NCBI GenBank assembly: GCA_003560215.1
Contig: PWIY01000044.1
Coordinates: 1-8,305 of the forward strand
Reading direction: 5' to 3'
DNA from: Bacteroidales bacterium
Lineage (GTDB): Bacteria; Bacteroidota; Bacteroidia; Bacteroidales; UBA7960
DNA length: 8,305 nucleotides
Of the stretch, positions 1 through 8,160 are shown in pieces. Position 1 is the first letter of the stretch. The number at the start of each line of letters is the position of its first letter. A program made the position numbers and the translations under genes. A model generated the notes under the pieces. That model made no database searches and was not told the origin of the DNA. It saw only the letters and a list, made by a program, of their open reading frames with translations.

Positions 1-670
1 CACGCAGCTGGGCAAATATGGATCCGTATCGGGGTGGGCGTTTGGCTTTCTGTATCCGCATCGCCATCATGGCTGCTATCACTGTCACAAATGACACCCC
101 GTTGATAAAGAAGCACCAGCCCTCTCCCACAAGGGCGATCAGCACTCCGCCAATGGGTGGTCCCACGAAACGTGCCAGGTTATACAGGGAGGAGTTCAGG
201 GCAATGGCGTTGGAGAGGTCTTCGCGACGCGTAATGATGTCAGGCACAAAGGATTGACGGAAAGGGGTGTCGAATCCAAGGATCACCCCGTTGGTGAGTG
301 CCATGGCAATGATCCAGGTTACGGTAATGCGGTCGGTGAGGGTCAGCCAGGCCAGCATGAATGCCACCAGCATCAGGAGCACCTGGGTGTACATGATCAC
401 TTTACGCCGGTCCCAGCGGTCGGCCAGTACCCCGGCAAAGGGGGCAATGAACAGCGAGGGGATCTGCAGGGAAAACGCGATGGTTCCCAGCAAAAGAGCG
501 GAGCCGGTGAGGCGGTAAACAAGCCAGCTCATGGCGATATTCTGTACCCATACCCCGATCAGGGACACACTCTGACCGGCATAGTAATACCTGTAGTTCC
601 GGTATTGAAGGGCCCGGAACATCACACGGAAAGTTTCAAACTGTACGGGTTTGCCGCGGAATGGGAACAT
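1..670 (-). CDS. MFS exporter, N-terminal part (cut by left window edge)
   Basis: My translation of the minus strand from the ATG at 670-668 gives 223 codons with no stop before the window edge. The protein begins MFPFRGKPVQFETFRVMFRA. It shows about six hydrophobic segments (roughly residues 31-53, 60-80, 93-112, 115-135, 155-180, 184-204), the N-terminal half of a 12-segment MFS carrier. MFS motif A is clear between segments 2 and 3 (GVLADRWDRRKVI, residues 80-92). The ALQYRNYRYYYAGQ opening and the FDTPFRQSFVPD stretch (residues 133-144) resemble the EntS/MFS_3 group of proton-driven exporters; the substrate is unknown. An in-frame TGA at 712-710 limits upstream extension, so 670 is the first possible ATG. 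Met17 (ATG at 622-620) is an alternative, since relatives often start near FRAL. It lies 67 bp after permease C on the same strand, so read-through is possible. The C-terminal half is not visible, so intactness cannot be judged. Confidence 0.93.
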   Translation of the reverse strand, partial: MFPFRGKPVQFETFRVMFRALQYRNYRYYYAGQSVSLIGVWVQNIAMSWLVYRLTGSALLLGTIAFSLQIPSLFIAPFAGVLADRWDRRKVIMYTQVLLMLVAFMLAWLTLTDRITVTWIIAMALTNGVILGFDTPFRQSFVPDIITRREDLSNAIALNSSLYNLARFVGPPIGGVLIALVGEGWCFFINGVSFVTVIAAMMAMRIQKAKRPPRYGSIFAQLR

Positions 671-692
671 GCTTTCTGTACTTTGGGAAACG

Positions 693-709
693 CCGGCGGG
701 CCCCGCCGG
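693..709. other. GC-rich palindrome in the leader of the MFS gene
   Basis: An 8-bp inverted repeat (CCGGCGGG, one central base, CCCGCCGG) lies between the stop of permease C and the MFS start. As RNA it would fold into a 6-bp stem with a 5-base loop, or slightly longer with a strained loop. On the minus strand it is followed by GTTTCCCAAAG, not a run of U, so it is not a standard intrinsic terminator. It could be an attenuating or RNA-stabilising hairpin between the permease and MFS parts of a shared transcript, or chance in a short GC-rich stretch. Confidence 0.4.
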
Positions 710-714
710 TCAGG

Positions 715-722
715 CAAAGATA
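715..722 (-). promoter_or_regulatory. Candidate Bacteroidota -7 promoter element before the MFS gene
   Basis: The minus strand reads TATCTTTG here, a full match to the TAnnTTTG -7 consensus used by the primary sigma factor of Bacteroidota. It lies 44 bp upstream of the MFS start codon and 15 bp after the stop of permease C, a sensible place for an internal promoter. I see no TTG or TTTG at the usual 19-21 bp further upstream (that stretch reads TACGAGTAATGCCCC), so the -33 half is missing and the call is tentative. Confidence 0.35.
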
Positions 723-737
723 CAAAAAGCAGGGGCA

Positions 738-3122
738 TTACTCGTACTTGAGTGATTCCACCGGGTTGGCACGGATGGAATATGTTGCCTGTATGCTGAT
801 GATCAGGGAGCTGATCAGAAGAATGACCAGGCCTGGTATCAGGAACCAGAACACATTTAGGTCAACACGTACAGCGAAGTTATCGAGCCACTGATTCATG
901 GCATACCAGGCAAGGGGTGCGGCGATGATCAGGGCGATGCCCGAAAGGATGACGGACTCCCTGTTAAAATTCCACAGCAGGTCGCTCAAACCTGCGCCAA
1001 GTACTATGCGAATGCCTGTTTCCTTGATTTTTCTTTCGGCAGCGAATGCGGCCAATCCGTATACACCGAGCAGTGATATTATAAAAGCAAGAAAGGTGCC
1101 GGCTGAAAGCAGGCTGGCTGTCCGCTGTTCCTGCTGATACAGCAACTCTATGTTTTCATCGAGAAAAACCATGTCAGGTATATATGAAGGGTCAAACTCC
1201 TGGAGGGCTTTGGTAATTGCGATTCTGAGGGGTTCATAATCACCAGGTAAAGCTTTGAGGTAAATGTGGGGGAACCCAACCTGGGCGTAGTTCATCACAA
1301 GGGGGTCGATGGGTTGATGGAGGGATTTCATGTGGAAATCCTTCACCACCCCGATCAGTGGGCCCTGCATGCCAAACAAATCAAGTTGTTTGCCGATTGG
1401 TTCGTCGAACCCAAGCGCATTTACTGCTGTTTCGTTGAGGATGAAGGCGCTCTGTACGTCCATTTCAGATCCTTCATAAAAGTTGCGTCCCTCGAGCAGC
1501 TCAATGCCCATGGCATCCAGAAAACCGTGGTCAACAGTGATAATGTCGGCCAGTACTCCGGATTCGGGATCCATTCCGGACTCTGTGATCAGGTCAATGC
1601 GATTTCCCCCTCCGTACAGGAAGTTTCCTCCTCCTGCGGTTTCAACTCCGGGAATGGCTTCCAGCCTGGCGGTTGCAGCCGGGAATGATTGCCAGATGCC
1701 TCCGGAAAGGTTTCGTAATATGATGACTTCTTCTGTGTCAAAACCAAGATCACTTCTTTGCATATGTCTGAGCTGGCTGATCATTACGATCAGGGAACTG
1801 GCAACAAAAATGGTGATGGCAAACTGAAACACCACCAGTACCCGCCTGAAAGCCGACCCTTTATTCCCTTTTACCATTTCACCCTTGAGGGTTTTGACCG
1901 GATCAAAGGCCGCCAGATAAAATGCAGGATACAGCCCTGATAAAAAGCAAGTGACAGTCAATATGAGGAGTAAAGCCAGCAGACCCTGCCAGCTGAAAAG
2001 GGTGGTGATACCCAGATGGACTCCAAGTTGCTGAGAGAAAAACCGGGCAAACAACTCACTCATGACGAAGGCTGCCACAAATGCCATGGCAATGGTGATG
2101 AATGATTCGGTCATGATCTGACGCACCAGTCCGCCCTTTGTTGCCCCGGACACTTTTCTGATTCCGATCTCTTTTGACCTGAGCATGGACCGGGCAGTGG
2201 CCAGGTTGATATAGTTGATGATGGCCAGGAACAGAATGAAAAAGGACAGCAGGGCAAAAATGATCACATTGCGCATTTTTCCGTTATCTTTCATTTCCCA
2301 TACAAGGTCTGAATGCAGGTGGATATCGCCCAGCCTGATCAGCTCCTGCCCGACCTGGTATTGCATGCCATCATAAGCAGGGTTGGATTCGATGATCTCT
2401 GCCACCGAGGCATTGAGCTTCTCCTCAAGCTCACCGACATCTGTACCCGGTAGCACTTTGATATAAGTATAGAAATTCATGCCGGCTTCCTTTGCCTGCT
2501 CCGGAAGGTTATCAAAGTGGGAAAAAGCGTTGAACGCCATATGGGTATTTTCTGGCAGATCCTGCATGATGCCGCTTATCCGGTAAGTCCGGTCCTGTAT
2601 GGTAATCATGCGATCAATTGCATCCAGGGGATCACCGGTCAGCCTGGCAGCATTTGTTTCATTGATAACGATTGAAGAGGGGTCTTCCAGCACATTGTCC
2701 GGGTCGCCGGCCAGCAGTTCAAAATCAAACACATTGAAAAATCCGGGCTCACCAAACATGATGCCGCTCAGCGTGGTGCCCTCTTCCTCAAAGACCACCT
2801 CCGGGCTATGGTAATAACTGCTAAAACGGACGACTTCCTCAACCTCGGGGTATTCACGGATCAGGATTTCGCCGAGTGGAAACATGGCAGTAGGCAGCTT
2901 TTGCGCTGATCCGCTTCCCATGCTGGCTGTACTTTGTATCCGGTAAATCCGGTCGTGGTCGGTGATGAATTTGTCGTAGCTCAATTCGTGGATCACAAAG
3001 ATCCAGATCACCAGGGTGATTCCGAGCCCGAGGGAAAGCCCCAGGATGTTGATCACAGAGGTGGCCTTTTGTTGCCGGATATGCCGGAGGACGTTTTGAA
3101 TATGGTGAGTTAGCATGGCCAT
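738..3122 (-). CDS. FtsX/MacB-type ABC transporter permease (permease C of the cluster)
   Basis: A complete 794-residue inner-membrane permease, COG0577-like. Order seen: membrane segment 1 (about 22-45), the conserved ELSYDKF...DRIYRI stretch (46-62), a first MacB-like periplasmic domain (about 50-280), an FtsX block with segments at about 284-306, 338-360 and 378-403, segment 5 at 428-448, a second periplasmic domain (about 455-665), and a second FtsX block with segments near 669-694, 724-742 and 756-779. Family motifs are present: NYINLATAR with EIGIRKVSGA in the first block, GVVKDFH (591-597) in the second periplasmic domain, and the ANPVESLKYE tail. The second FtsX block reads GIRIVLGA, where the paralogues have IRKVLG, so the usual Lys is Ile. 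This is the expected ATPase-contact region, but the effect is unknown. The protein would work with an ABC ATPase not encoded in the window. The start is ATGGCCATG; Met3 is an equally good start, and neither has a clear ribosome-binding site (leader ACCTTAAATTAC). Substrate unknown. Confidence 0.95.
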   Translation of the reverse strand: MAMLTHHIQNVLRHIRQQKATSVINILGLSLGLGITLVIWIFVIHELSYDKFITDHDRIYRIQSTASMGSGSAQKLPTAMFPLGEILIREYPEVEEVVRFSSYYHSPEVVFEEEGTTLSGIMFGEPGFFNVFDFELLAGDPDNVLEDPSSIVINETNAARLTGDPLDAIDRMITIQDRTYRISGIMQDLPENTHMAFNAFSHFDNLPEQAKEAGMNFYTYIKVLPGTDVGELEEKLNASVAEIIESNPAYDGMQYQVGQELIRLGDIHLHSDLVWEMKDNGKMRNVIIFALLSFFILFLAIINYINLATARSMLRSKEIGIRKVSGATKGGLVRQIMTESFITIAMAFVAAFVMSELFARFFSQQLGVHLGITTLFSWQGLLALLLILTVTCFLSGLYPAFYLAAFDPVKTLKGEMVKGNKGSAFRRVLVVFQFAITIFVASSLIVMISQLRHMQRSDLGFDTEEVIILRNLSGGIWQSFPAATARLEAIPGVETAGGGNFLYGGGNRIDLITESGMDPESGVLADIITVDHGFLDAMGIELLEGRNFYEGSEMDVQSAFILNETAVNALGFDEPIGKQLDLFGMQGPLIGVVKDFHMKSLHQPIDPLVMNYAQVGFPHIYLKALPGDYEPLRIAITKALQEFDPSYIPDMVFLDENIELLYQQEQRTASLLSAGTFLAFIISLLGVYGLAAFAAERKIKETGIRIVLGAGLSDLLWNFNRESVILSGIALIIAAPLAWYAMNQWLDNFAVRVDLNVFWFLIPGLVILLISSLIISIQATYSIRANPVESLKYE

Positions 3123-3227
3123 GTAATTTAAGGTTCTTTGTTTTCAGGTTGAAAATGATCCGGCTGCCTGCCCGGATGCGGTGACCAACCGGGTTAACGG
3201 TGTGAACGACCTTTCACCCGGAGCGCG

Positions 3228-3296
3228 ACATGTGGCTGCAACATGTGGGCTGCAACATGTGGGCTGCAACATGTGAGCTGCAATATGCGAGCTGCA
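3228..3296. repeat. 14-bp tandem repeat, five copies, between permeases B and C
   Basis: Five head-to-tail units of consensus ACATGTGGGCTGCA on the plus strand: 3228-3240 (13 bp, one G missing), 3241-3254 and 3255-3268 (identical), 3269-3282 (one change), 3283-3296 (three changes from consensus). Each unit carries two palindromes, ACATGT and TGCA. Copies become less regular towards the stop codon of permease B. The unit length is not a multiple of three and no supported gene spans the array. The array fills much of the 185-bp gap; the rest (3123-3226) shows no promoter match and only a weak 6-bp inverted repeat (3158-3163 with 3172-3177). Such short arrays arise by replication slippage; a binding-site or transcript-stability role is possible but not shown. 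Confidence 0.9.
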
Positions 3297-3304
3297 ACTT
3301 GCAG
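3292..3304. repeat. Small palindrome just after the permease B stop codon
   Basis: The plus strand reads CTGCAA, C, TTGCAG: a perfect 6-bp inverted repeat around one base, ending 3 bp from the stop codon of permease B. It overlaps the last unit of the 14-bp repeat array. A one-base loop cannot close fully, so an RNA hairpin would have about 5 pairs or fewer. There is no following U run in either direction, so it is not a normal terminator. Confidence 0.5.
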
Positions 3305-3307
3305 GGT

Positions 3308-5698
3308 TTACTCTGCCTGCAACACTTCGGCCGGGTTTGCCCTGGAAGCCTTGTAGGACTGTAATCCCACAATGACAAATGCGATGAACATCATCCCTGC
3401 GAGGGCTGCAGCCAATGTCCAGTAAGGGAATCCGATTGCATACGGGAAGCCGGCCAGCCACCTTTCCATATACCACCAGGCCAGGGGCAGGGCAATCAGG
3501 GCTGCAAGCATAACCCATCTGAGGATCCCCCCGGAAAGTTTGATCAGGATGGCGGTGATGGAAGCGCCCAGGACTTTCCGGATGCTGGTTTCTTTTTGTT
3601 TTTGACGGATCAGGTACGCCGAAAGTCCGGTAACTCCCAGCATGGCAATGATGATGGCCAGCAGGGTGAAGGTCAGAAACAGGTATCCGAAATTTCTTTC
3701 ACCGCGGTAATGTCCGTGCAGCAATTCGCTGATGAAATAATAGTTCAGGGTTTTTGCCGGAAACAATGTTTCCCAATCCTCCCGGATTTGCCGGATTACT
3801 TCACCATCCTCAGGATGATCATACCTGACCATCAGGTACCAGCTGGCATTTTCGAAATTGTGGCGGCTTTGGATGGCGTTGATCATCAGGGGTTCCATCT
3901 GCTGGTGCAGCGACTGGAGATGGAAGTCTTCCACCACTCCGATCACCGTGTAAGGTACCTCATTGCGTGAAATGATTTTCCCGATCGGGTCGGTCCACCC
4001 GGCTCTTTCTGCAAGGGCCCGGTTGATCAGTACATGTTCGGTTTCCATCCCGTCATCCCTGGTAAAGAAACGTCCTTCCTTCAGGCTGAAATCCATAGTC
4101 CGAAGGGCCTCAGTGTCCATCCAGAACCGTTGGGCCAGAAAACCGGGGCTCATATCTTCGGGTTCTATGCCTTCCATATATACGGAGCCGCCGGGGAAAC
4201 TGCTGTTGATGCTCTGACTGACTGTCCAGGGGTATCCTGACAATTTGTTGCGGAGCATCTGTGCATCATGCATGTTGTCTGCACCCACTACGATCAGATT
4301 CTCGGAGTTGAACCCCAGATCTTTATGCTGCAGGTGGCGTATTTGCAGAAATATGACCATGGAGCTGACGATCAGGCCCATGGATACAATGAACTGAATC
4401 AGGAGAAGCAGGTTTCGTGGCTGGAACCCCCGGGGTTTGCGCCAAAACTCTCCCTTGAGTATTTTGACCGGCTGAAAAGCCGACATGAACCATGCCGGAT
4501 AAACCGCGGCCAGGGTGCCGAATAATGCCACAAACAATCCCAAAGTGGACGGCCAGATCCACCATGGGGCTCCCCACAGGCTCAGGCTCGTATTTAGCAA
4601 TTGGTTGAATGACGGAAGGAGGATTTCTGCCAGCATGATGCCCGCCAGAAAACTGAAAAAAGTCAGTGCCAGGGTTTCTGTAAAAAACTGCTGGTTCAGG
4701 CTGCCGGGGTATGCCCCGAGTACTTTCCGGATACCTACCTCCCTGGCCCGGTTGCCGGACTGGGCTATGGTGAGGTTCACATAATTGACCCCGGCAATGA
4801 ACAAAACAAAAACAGCCACCACGGTAAACAGCCACACTTTGGTCCGGGTTCCGGTTTCTGTCATTTCATTGGAATAGCTGCTATGCAGGCGGATTTCGGT
4901 AACGGGAAAATAGTTGAGTGTTACATGCACACCCACTCCCTCAAATTTGTAGTTCAGCTTTTCATAGGTAAGTTCTTTTGTTTTTTCCGTCAGCTCTGCC
5001 ATATCCGTGCCCGGAACCACCCTTACATAAGTTAGCATGTTGATATGTGCATCCCAGTCGTAAATGTTGGCAGAAGTGGTTTCCAGCATCGTGGGATAAG
5101 ACCTCAGCATATCATAGCGGATGTGGCTGTTTTGCGGGGCGTTTTCAATGATTCCGGTAATGATGTAATGCCGCTGATCGTTGTCCAGGCGAAGGGACTG
5201 GCCAATGGCCTCTTCTCCGGGAAAAAGTTCTCCGGCCAGGTCTTCACTGACAACCAGCGAATAAGGTTCTTTCAGTGCCGTGGCGGGGGTGCCCTTTTTC
5301 AGGTCAAACCCAAACAGGTCAAAAAAACTGGTTTCCGCATACGGGGCCTGCTCCACCCTTGTGTATCTGTCGTCCTGCCAAACGGTTACCGGGGCAAACC
5401 ATTGGCTCATACGCGTCATTCCGGTAATTTCCGGGAAATAGTCCAGCAGGTCCGAGCCCATGGGATGGCTGCTTACACCTTCTTCACGGACATCTCCCTG
5501 CATATCTATCTCTATGCCAATTCTGTGAAGATTTTCTGAATCGGGATGGAACCGGTCAAAACGCAGTTCATTGGTCACAAAGAGAAAGATGATGAGGCAA
5601 ACGGCCATGGCCGTGGCCAGCCCGAAAAGGTTGATAAAGGAAAAAAACCAGTTTTTCCGGAAGTGTTTAAAGGCGGTGTGGAGATGGTGCAAGAACAT
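3308..5698 (-). CDS. FtsX/MacB-type ABC transporter permease (permease B of the cluster)
   Basis: A complete 796-residue permease with the same plan as its neighbours. Predicted membrane segments are near residues 17-41, 287-309, 342-364, 380-405, 429-451, 670-694, 726-744 and 757-782, with two large periplasmic domains at about 45-285 and 455-668. Motifs: NELRFDRF after segment 1; NYVNLTIAQ and VGIRKVLGA (321-329) in the first FtsX block; FQPVKILKGE after segment 4; GVVEDFH (587-593); SIRKVLGA (705-712) and the tail ANPAEVLQAE. It is the most divergent of the three in the first FtsX block, where the others share NLATAR. The role would be to couple ATP hydrolysis by a separate ATPase to conformational change across the periplasmic domains, as in MacB; substrate unknown. 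It starts 36 bp after the stop of permease A, so co-transcription is likely. The leader before ATG (AAAAATTACCGACA) has no Shine-Dalgarno sequence. No frameshift or truncation is seen. Confidence 0.95.
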   Translation of the reverse strand: MFLHHLHTAFKHFRKNWFFSFINLFGLATAMAVCLIIFLFVTNELRFDRFHPDSENLHRIGIEIDMQGDVREEGVSSHPMGSDLLDYFPEITGMTRMSQWFAPVTVWQDDRYTRVEQAPYAETSFFDLFGFDLKKGTPATALKEPYSLVVSEDLAGELFPGEEAIGQSLRLDNDQRHYIITGIIENAPQNSHIRYDMLRSYPTMLETTSANIYDWDAHINMLTYVRVVPGTDMAELTEKTKELTYEKLNYKFEGVGVHVTLNYFPVTEIRLHSSYSNEMTETGTRTKVWLFTVVAVFVLFIAGVNYVNLTIAQSGNRAREVGIRKVLGAYPGSLNQQFFTETLALTFFSFLAGIMLAEILLPSFNQLLNTSLSLWGAPWWIWPSTLGLFVALFGTLAAVYPAWFMSAFQPVKILKGEFWRKPRGFQPRNLLLLIQFIVSMGLIVSSMVIFLQIRHLQHKDLGFNSENLIVVGADNMHDAQMLRNKLSGYPWTVSQSINSSFPGGSVYMEGIEPEDMSPGFLAQRFWMDTEALRTMDFSLKEGRFFTRDDGMETEHVLINRALAERAGWTDPIGKIISRNEVPYTVIGVVEDFHLQSLHQQMEPLMINAIQSRHNFENASWYLMVRYDHPEDGEVIRQIREDWETLFPAKTLNYYFISELLHGHYRGERNFGYLFLTFTLLAIIIAMLGVTGLSAYLIRQKQKETSIRKVLGASITAILIKLSGGILRWVMLAALIALPLAWWYMERWLAGFPYAIGFPYWTLAAALAGMMFIAFVIVGLQSYKASRANPAEVLQAE

Positions 5699-5734
5699 TG
5701 TCGGTAATTTTTGGGTGAATCTCTGCTGCTGTGG

Positions 5735-8146
5735 TCATTCATTCCGGATGCTGTCTGCCGGATTCATTGCGGCAGTTTTCATGCTGTGGTAACTCACAGT
5801 GGAGATGGCTATGACAAAGGCGATGGTGGCAGATAACATAATCGGACCGGCTGACATATCTATATGGAACACAAATCCCTGCAGCCATTTGTCCATCAGG
5901 AACCAGGACGCTGGTGCAGCGATCAGTACAGCGATCAGAATGAGTGTTGAGAACTCCCTGAAGAACAGTCCGAGCAGGCTCAGATATGAGGATCCCAGAA
6001 CCTTCCGGATGCCGATTTCTTTTTTTCGTTTTTCAGCCATGAAGGAGGCAAGCCCGAATAACCCCAGAAAGGAAATGAAAATGGTGACCATTGCAAACAT
6101 GCCAAAGATGCTTCCCTGCTTTTCCTCTTTGTCGAACTGTTGGCTGAAGCCGTGGTCAAGCATTGCAATCTCCGGAAGACGTGCCTCATCAAAAGAACTG
6201 GTGGCTTCCTCAAGAAAACCCATTACCTCAGCTTCCTGTTCCTGCTTATACTCCACAATGATGTGGCGGTAGGTGGCAGGTGTTTCGGGCATCATCAGCA
6301 TCAAAGGCTCGATGGGGTTTTCAAGTGTCAGAAAATGAAAGTCTTCAGCCATCCCGATAACCCTCATGGTCCGCTGCGGGTTGCCTTCCTGGTCAAAATT
6401 CATATGAATCTGCTTCCCGATGGGGCTTTCATGCCAGCCAAAAGCCCTCGCAGCTGCATGGTTGACAATGACTCCCTGCAATGGATCAGAACGCATTTCG
6501 CTGTCAAAAGCCCTTCCGGTTAAAAGAGGGATCTGAAGCACATCGAAAAAAAGAGGGTCAACAAAATTGGCGGCAATGGCAGCCTCTTTCATCCCGCTTT
6601 CTCCTTCGACCCTGACAGCATTTACGTTATGATCCCTGCCCGGAATGGAGAAAGTTTTTGTGGTGTTGATGACCGCGGGGTTCTGCCGGAAAGTCTGCTC
6701 CAGGGTTTCAATGCCCCGGCGGCTTGCGGCTCCCTGAACGGTGACCACGGCCTTGTTTTCGCTTTTAAACCCCAAATGTTTGTTTTGTAAAAACTTCATT
6801 TGGTTATTTACTGTGATGGTGGCCGTTACCAGCAGAACAGAAATGGCGAACTGAAAGACCACCAGGGATTTCCGCAGCATGGCCGGTGAACTGCTCTGAA
6901 GGATCACTCCCTTGACAATCAGGGAGGGGTTCATCCGGCTCAATACCATGGATGGGTAAAATCCGGCTGCGATTCCTGTCAGCAGGGTGATTGCGATCAC
7001 CTGCAGCAGTAAGGACCCTTCAAACAATTGAATGAGACGGAAGGAGGTTCCTGTAAATGTGTTGAAAACGGGAAGCAAAAGTTCCACCAGAAACAGCGAG
7101 ATAACCAGTGAAAGAAAGGCCATCAGGAGTGACTCGGACATGAATTGTGCCATCAGCTGTCGCTTGCCGGCTCCGTTTACTTTACGGATACCGATCTCTT
7201 TGGCCCTTTTTGCTGCCCGGGCCGTCGCAAGGTTGGTGTAATTGATCGCAGCGATCACGATCAGGAAAAGGGCGACGAGGGAAAATATCAACAGCGTTGA
7301 CCGGCTTCCTGACTCAGGAGCCATCATGATATTCTGAAAGTGGGTTTCACGCAACGGGGTGGCCTGATATTCAGCTGTGGCTCCAAATTCTTCCCCGAGT
7401 GGTTCCACATATTTTCTGCTGAAGGCGTCCATTTGTCCCATGACATCCTCAATCCGTTGCCCGGAATGAAGCTTGATGTAGGTATAGTTGGTGTTGATGT
7501 TCCAGAACAATTCCGGATTCATTGAATACACCAGTTCCGGATCAGCCGAGGGCATGGATAACATGGCATTGTAACGGAAATGGGTGTTTTCCGGCAAGTC
7601 CCTGGTTACTCCGGTAACCATAAAGTTTCGGTCACCTACTTCCAGGGTCTGACCAACCGGGTCGGTTTGGCCAAAATATTTTTCACTCAGGCTGCTGTTG
7701 ATTACAATGGTATTGGGTTCAGAAAGTGCGCCTTCGCGCCGGCCGTGAATGAAATGATGGGTGAACACCTCAAAAACAGTGGAGTCGGCATACACAAACC
7801 CCGTTTCCTGAAAGACTTCGTTGTTGTTTCGGACAATCACTTCTTCCTGTTGGAAAAACCGGGCATAGGTCTCAACCTGAGGGAATTCCTCCTGCATGGC
7901 CATGGCCAGCGGAAAGGGTGTAATTGCCAGATGGTAGGCTGTGCCTGCCATGTTATAGTTTCCTTCCATGCGGAAAATGCGGTCATGATCCTTATGATGG
8001 GCATCATAGGAAAGTTCATGATTCAGGTACATGGTCACCAGTATTGCTCCTGTTATTCCGACGGCCAGGCAAAAGATGCTGATGGCGGAATACAGGGTGG
8101 CGCGTTTCATGTTACGCCAGGCGCTGATAAGGTAGTTTCTGAACAT
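5735..8146 (-). CDS. FtsX/MacB-type ABC transporter permease (permease A, first gene of the cluster)
   Basis: A complete 803-residue permease and the first gene of the row in the direction of transcription. Predicted membrane segments lie near residues 17-41, 282-303, 338-358, 378-399, 424-445, 679-704, 734-752 and 765-788, flanking two periplasmic domains (about 45-280 and 450-675). Motifs: HELSYDAHHKDHDRIFRM after segment 1; NYTNLATAR and EIGIRKVNGA in the first FtsX block; EDFHF (601-605) with IEPLML shortly after; EIGIRKVLGSS in the second block; tail MNPADSIRNE. The stretch after segment 4 reads MNPSLIVKGV, where the paralogues have (D/Q)PVK-LKGE, a modest divergence. Upstream is the palindrome array at 8163-8305, with no recognisable promoter in the visible 159 bp. 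The bases before ATG (GAAAAAACAACAGAAA) are A-rich without a Shine-Dalgarno sequence. GGAGG strings occur in the array, but the nearest is about 28 bp from the start codon, too far to serve. Substrate and ATPase partner are unknown. Confidence 0.95.
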   Translation of the reverse strand: MFRNYLISAWRNMKRATLYSAISIFCLAVGITGAILVTMYLNHELSYDAHHKDHDRIFRMEGNYNMAGTAYHLAITPFPLAMAMQEEFPQVETYARFFQQEEVIVRNNNEVFQETGFVYADSTVFEVFTHHFIHGRREGALSEPNTIVINSSLSEKYFGQTDPVGQTLEVGDRNFMVTGVTRDLPENTHFRYNAMLSMPSADPELVYSMNPELFWNINTNYTYIKLHSGQRIEDVMGQMDAFSRKYVEPLGEEFGATAEYQATPLRETHFQNIMMAPESGSRSTLLIFSLVALFLIVIAAINYTNLATARAAKRAKEIGIRKVNGAGKRQLMAQFMSESLLMAFLSLVISLFLVELLLPVFNTFTGTSFRLIQLFEGSLLLQVIAITLLTGIAAGFYPSMVLSRMNPSLIVKGVILQSSSPAMLRKSLVVFQFAISVLLVTATITVNNQMKFLQNKHLGFKSENKAVVTVQGAASRRGIETLEQTFRQNPAVINTTKTFSIPGRDHNVNAVRVEGESGMKEAAIAANFVDPLFFDVLQIPLLTGRAFDSEMRSDPLQGVIVNHAAARAFGWHESPIGKQIHMNFDQEGNPQRTMRVIGMAEDFHFLTLENPIEPLMLMMPETPATYRHIIVEYKQEQEAEVMGFLEEATSSFDEARLPEIAMLDHGFSQQFDKEEKQGSIFGMFAMVTIFISFLGLFGLASFMAEKRKKEIGIRKVLGSSYLSLLGLFFREFSTLILIAVLIAAPASWFLMDKWLQGFVFHIDMSAGPIMLSATIAFVIAISTVSYHSMKTAAMNPADSIRNE

Positions 8147-8160
8147 TTTCTGTTGTTTTT

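Noticed and set aside
254..751. A 165-codon plus-strand open frame
   Set aside because: It lies antisense to the MFS gene, whose own frame shows clear membrane segments and motif A. The plus-strand product is low-complexity, rich in Gly, His and Gln, and matches nothing I know.
3144..3518. A 124-codon minus-strand open frame across the 14-bp repeats and the end of permease B
   Set aside because: Most of it overlaps permease B in another frame, and its novel part is a Cys/His-rich translation of the tandem repeat. No family resemblance and no ribosome-binding site.
5045..6523. Several plus-strand open frames of 127-164 codons (5045-5539, 5799-6272, 6140-6523)
   Set aside because: All are antisense to permeases A and B, which have full family motifs over these positions; they are by-products of the codon use on the other strand.
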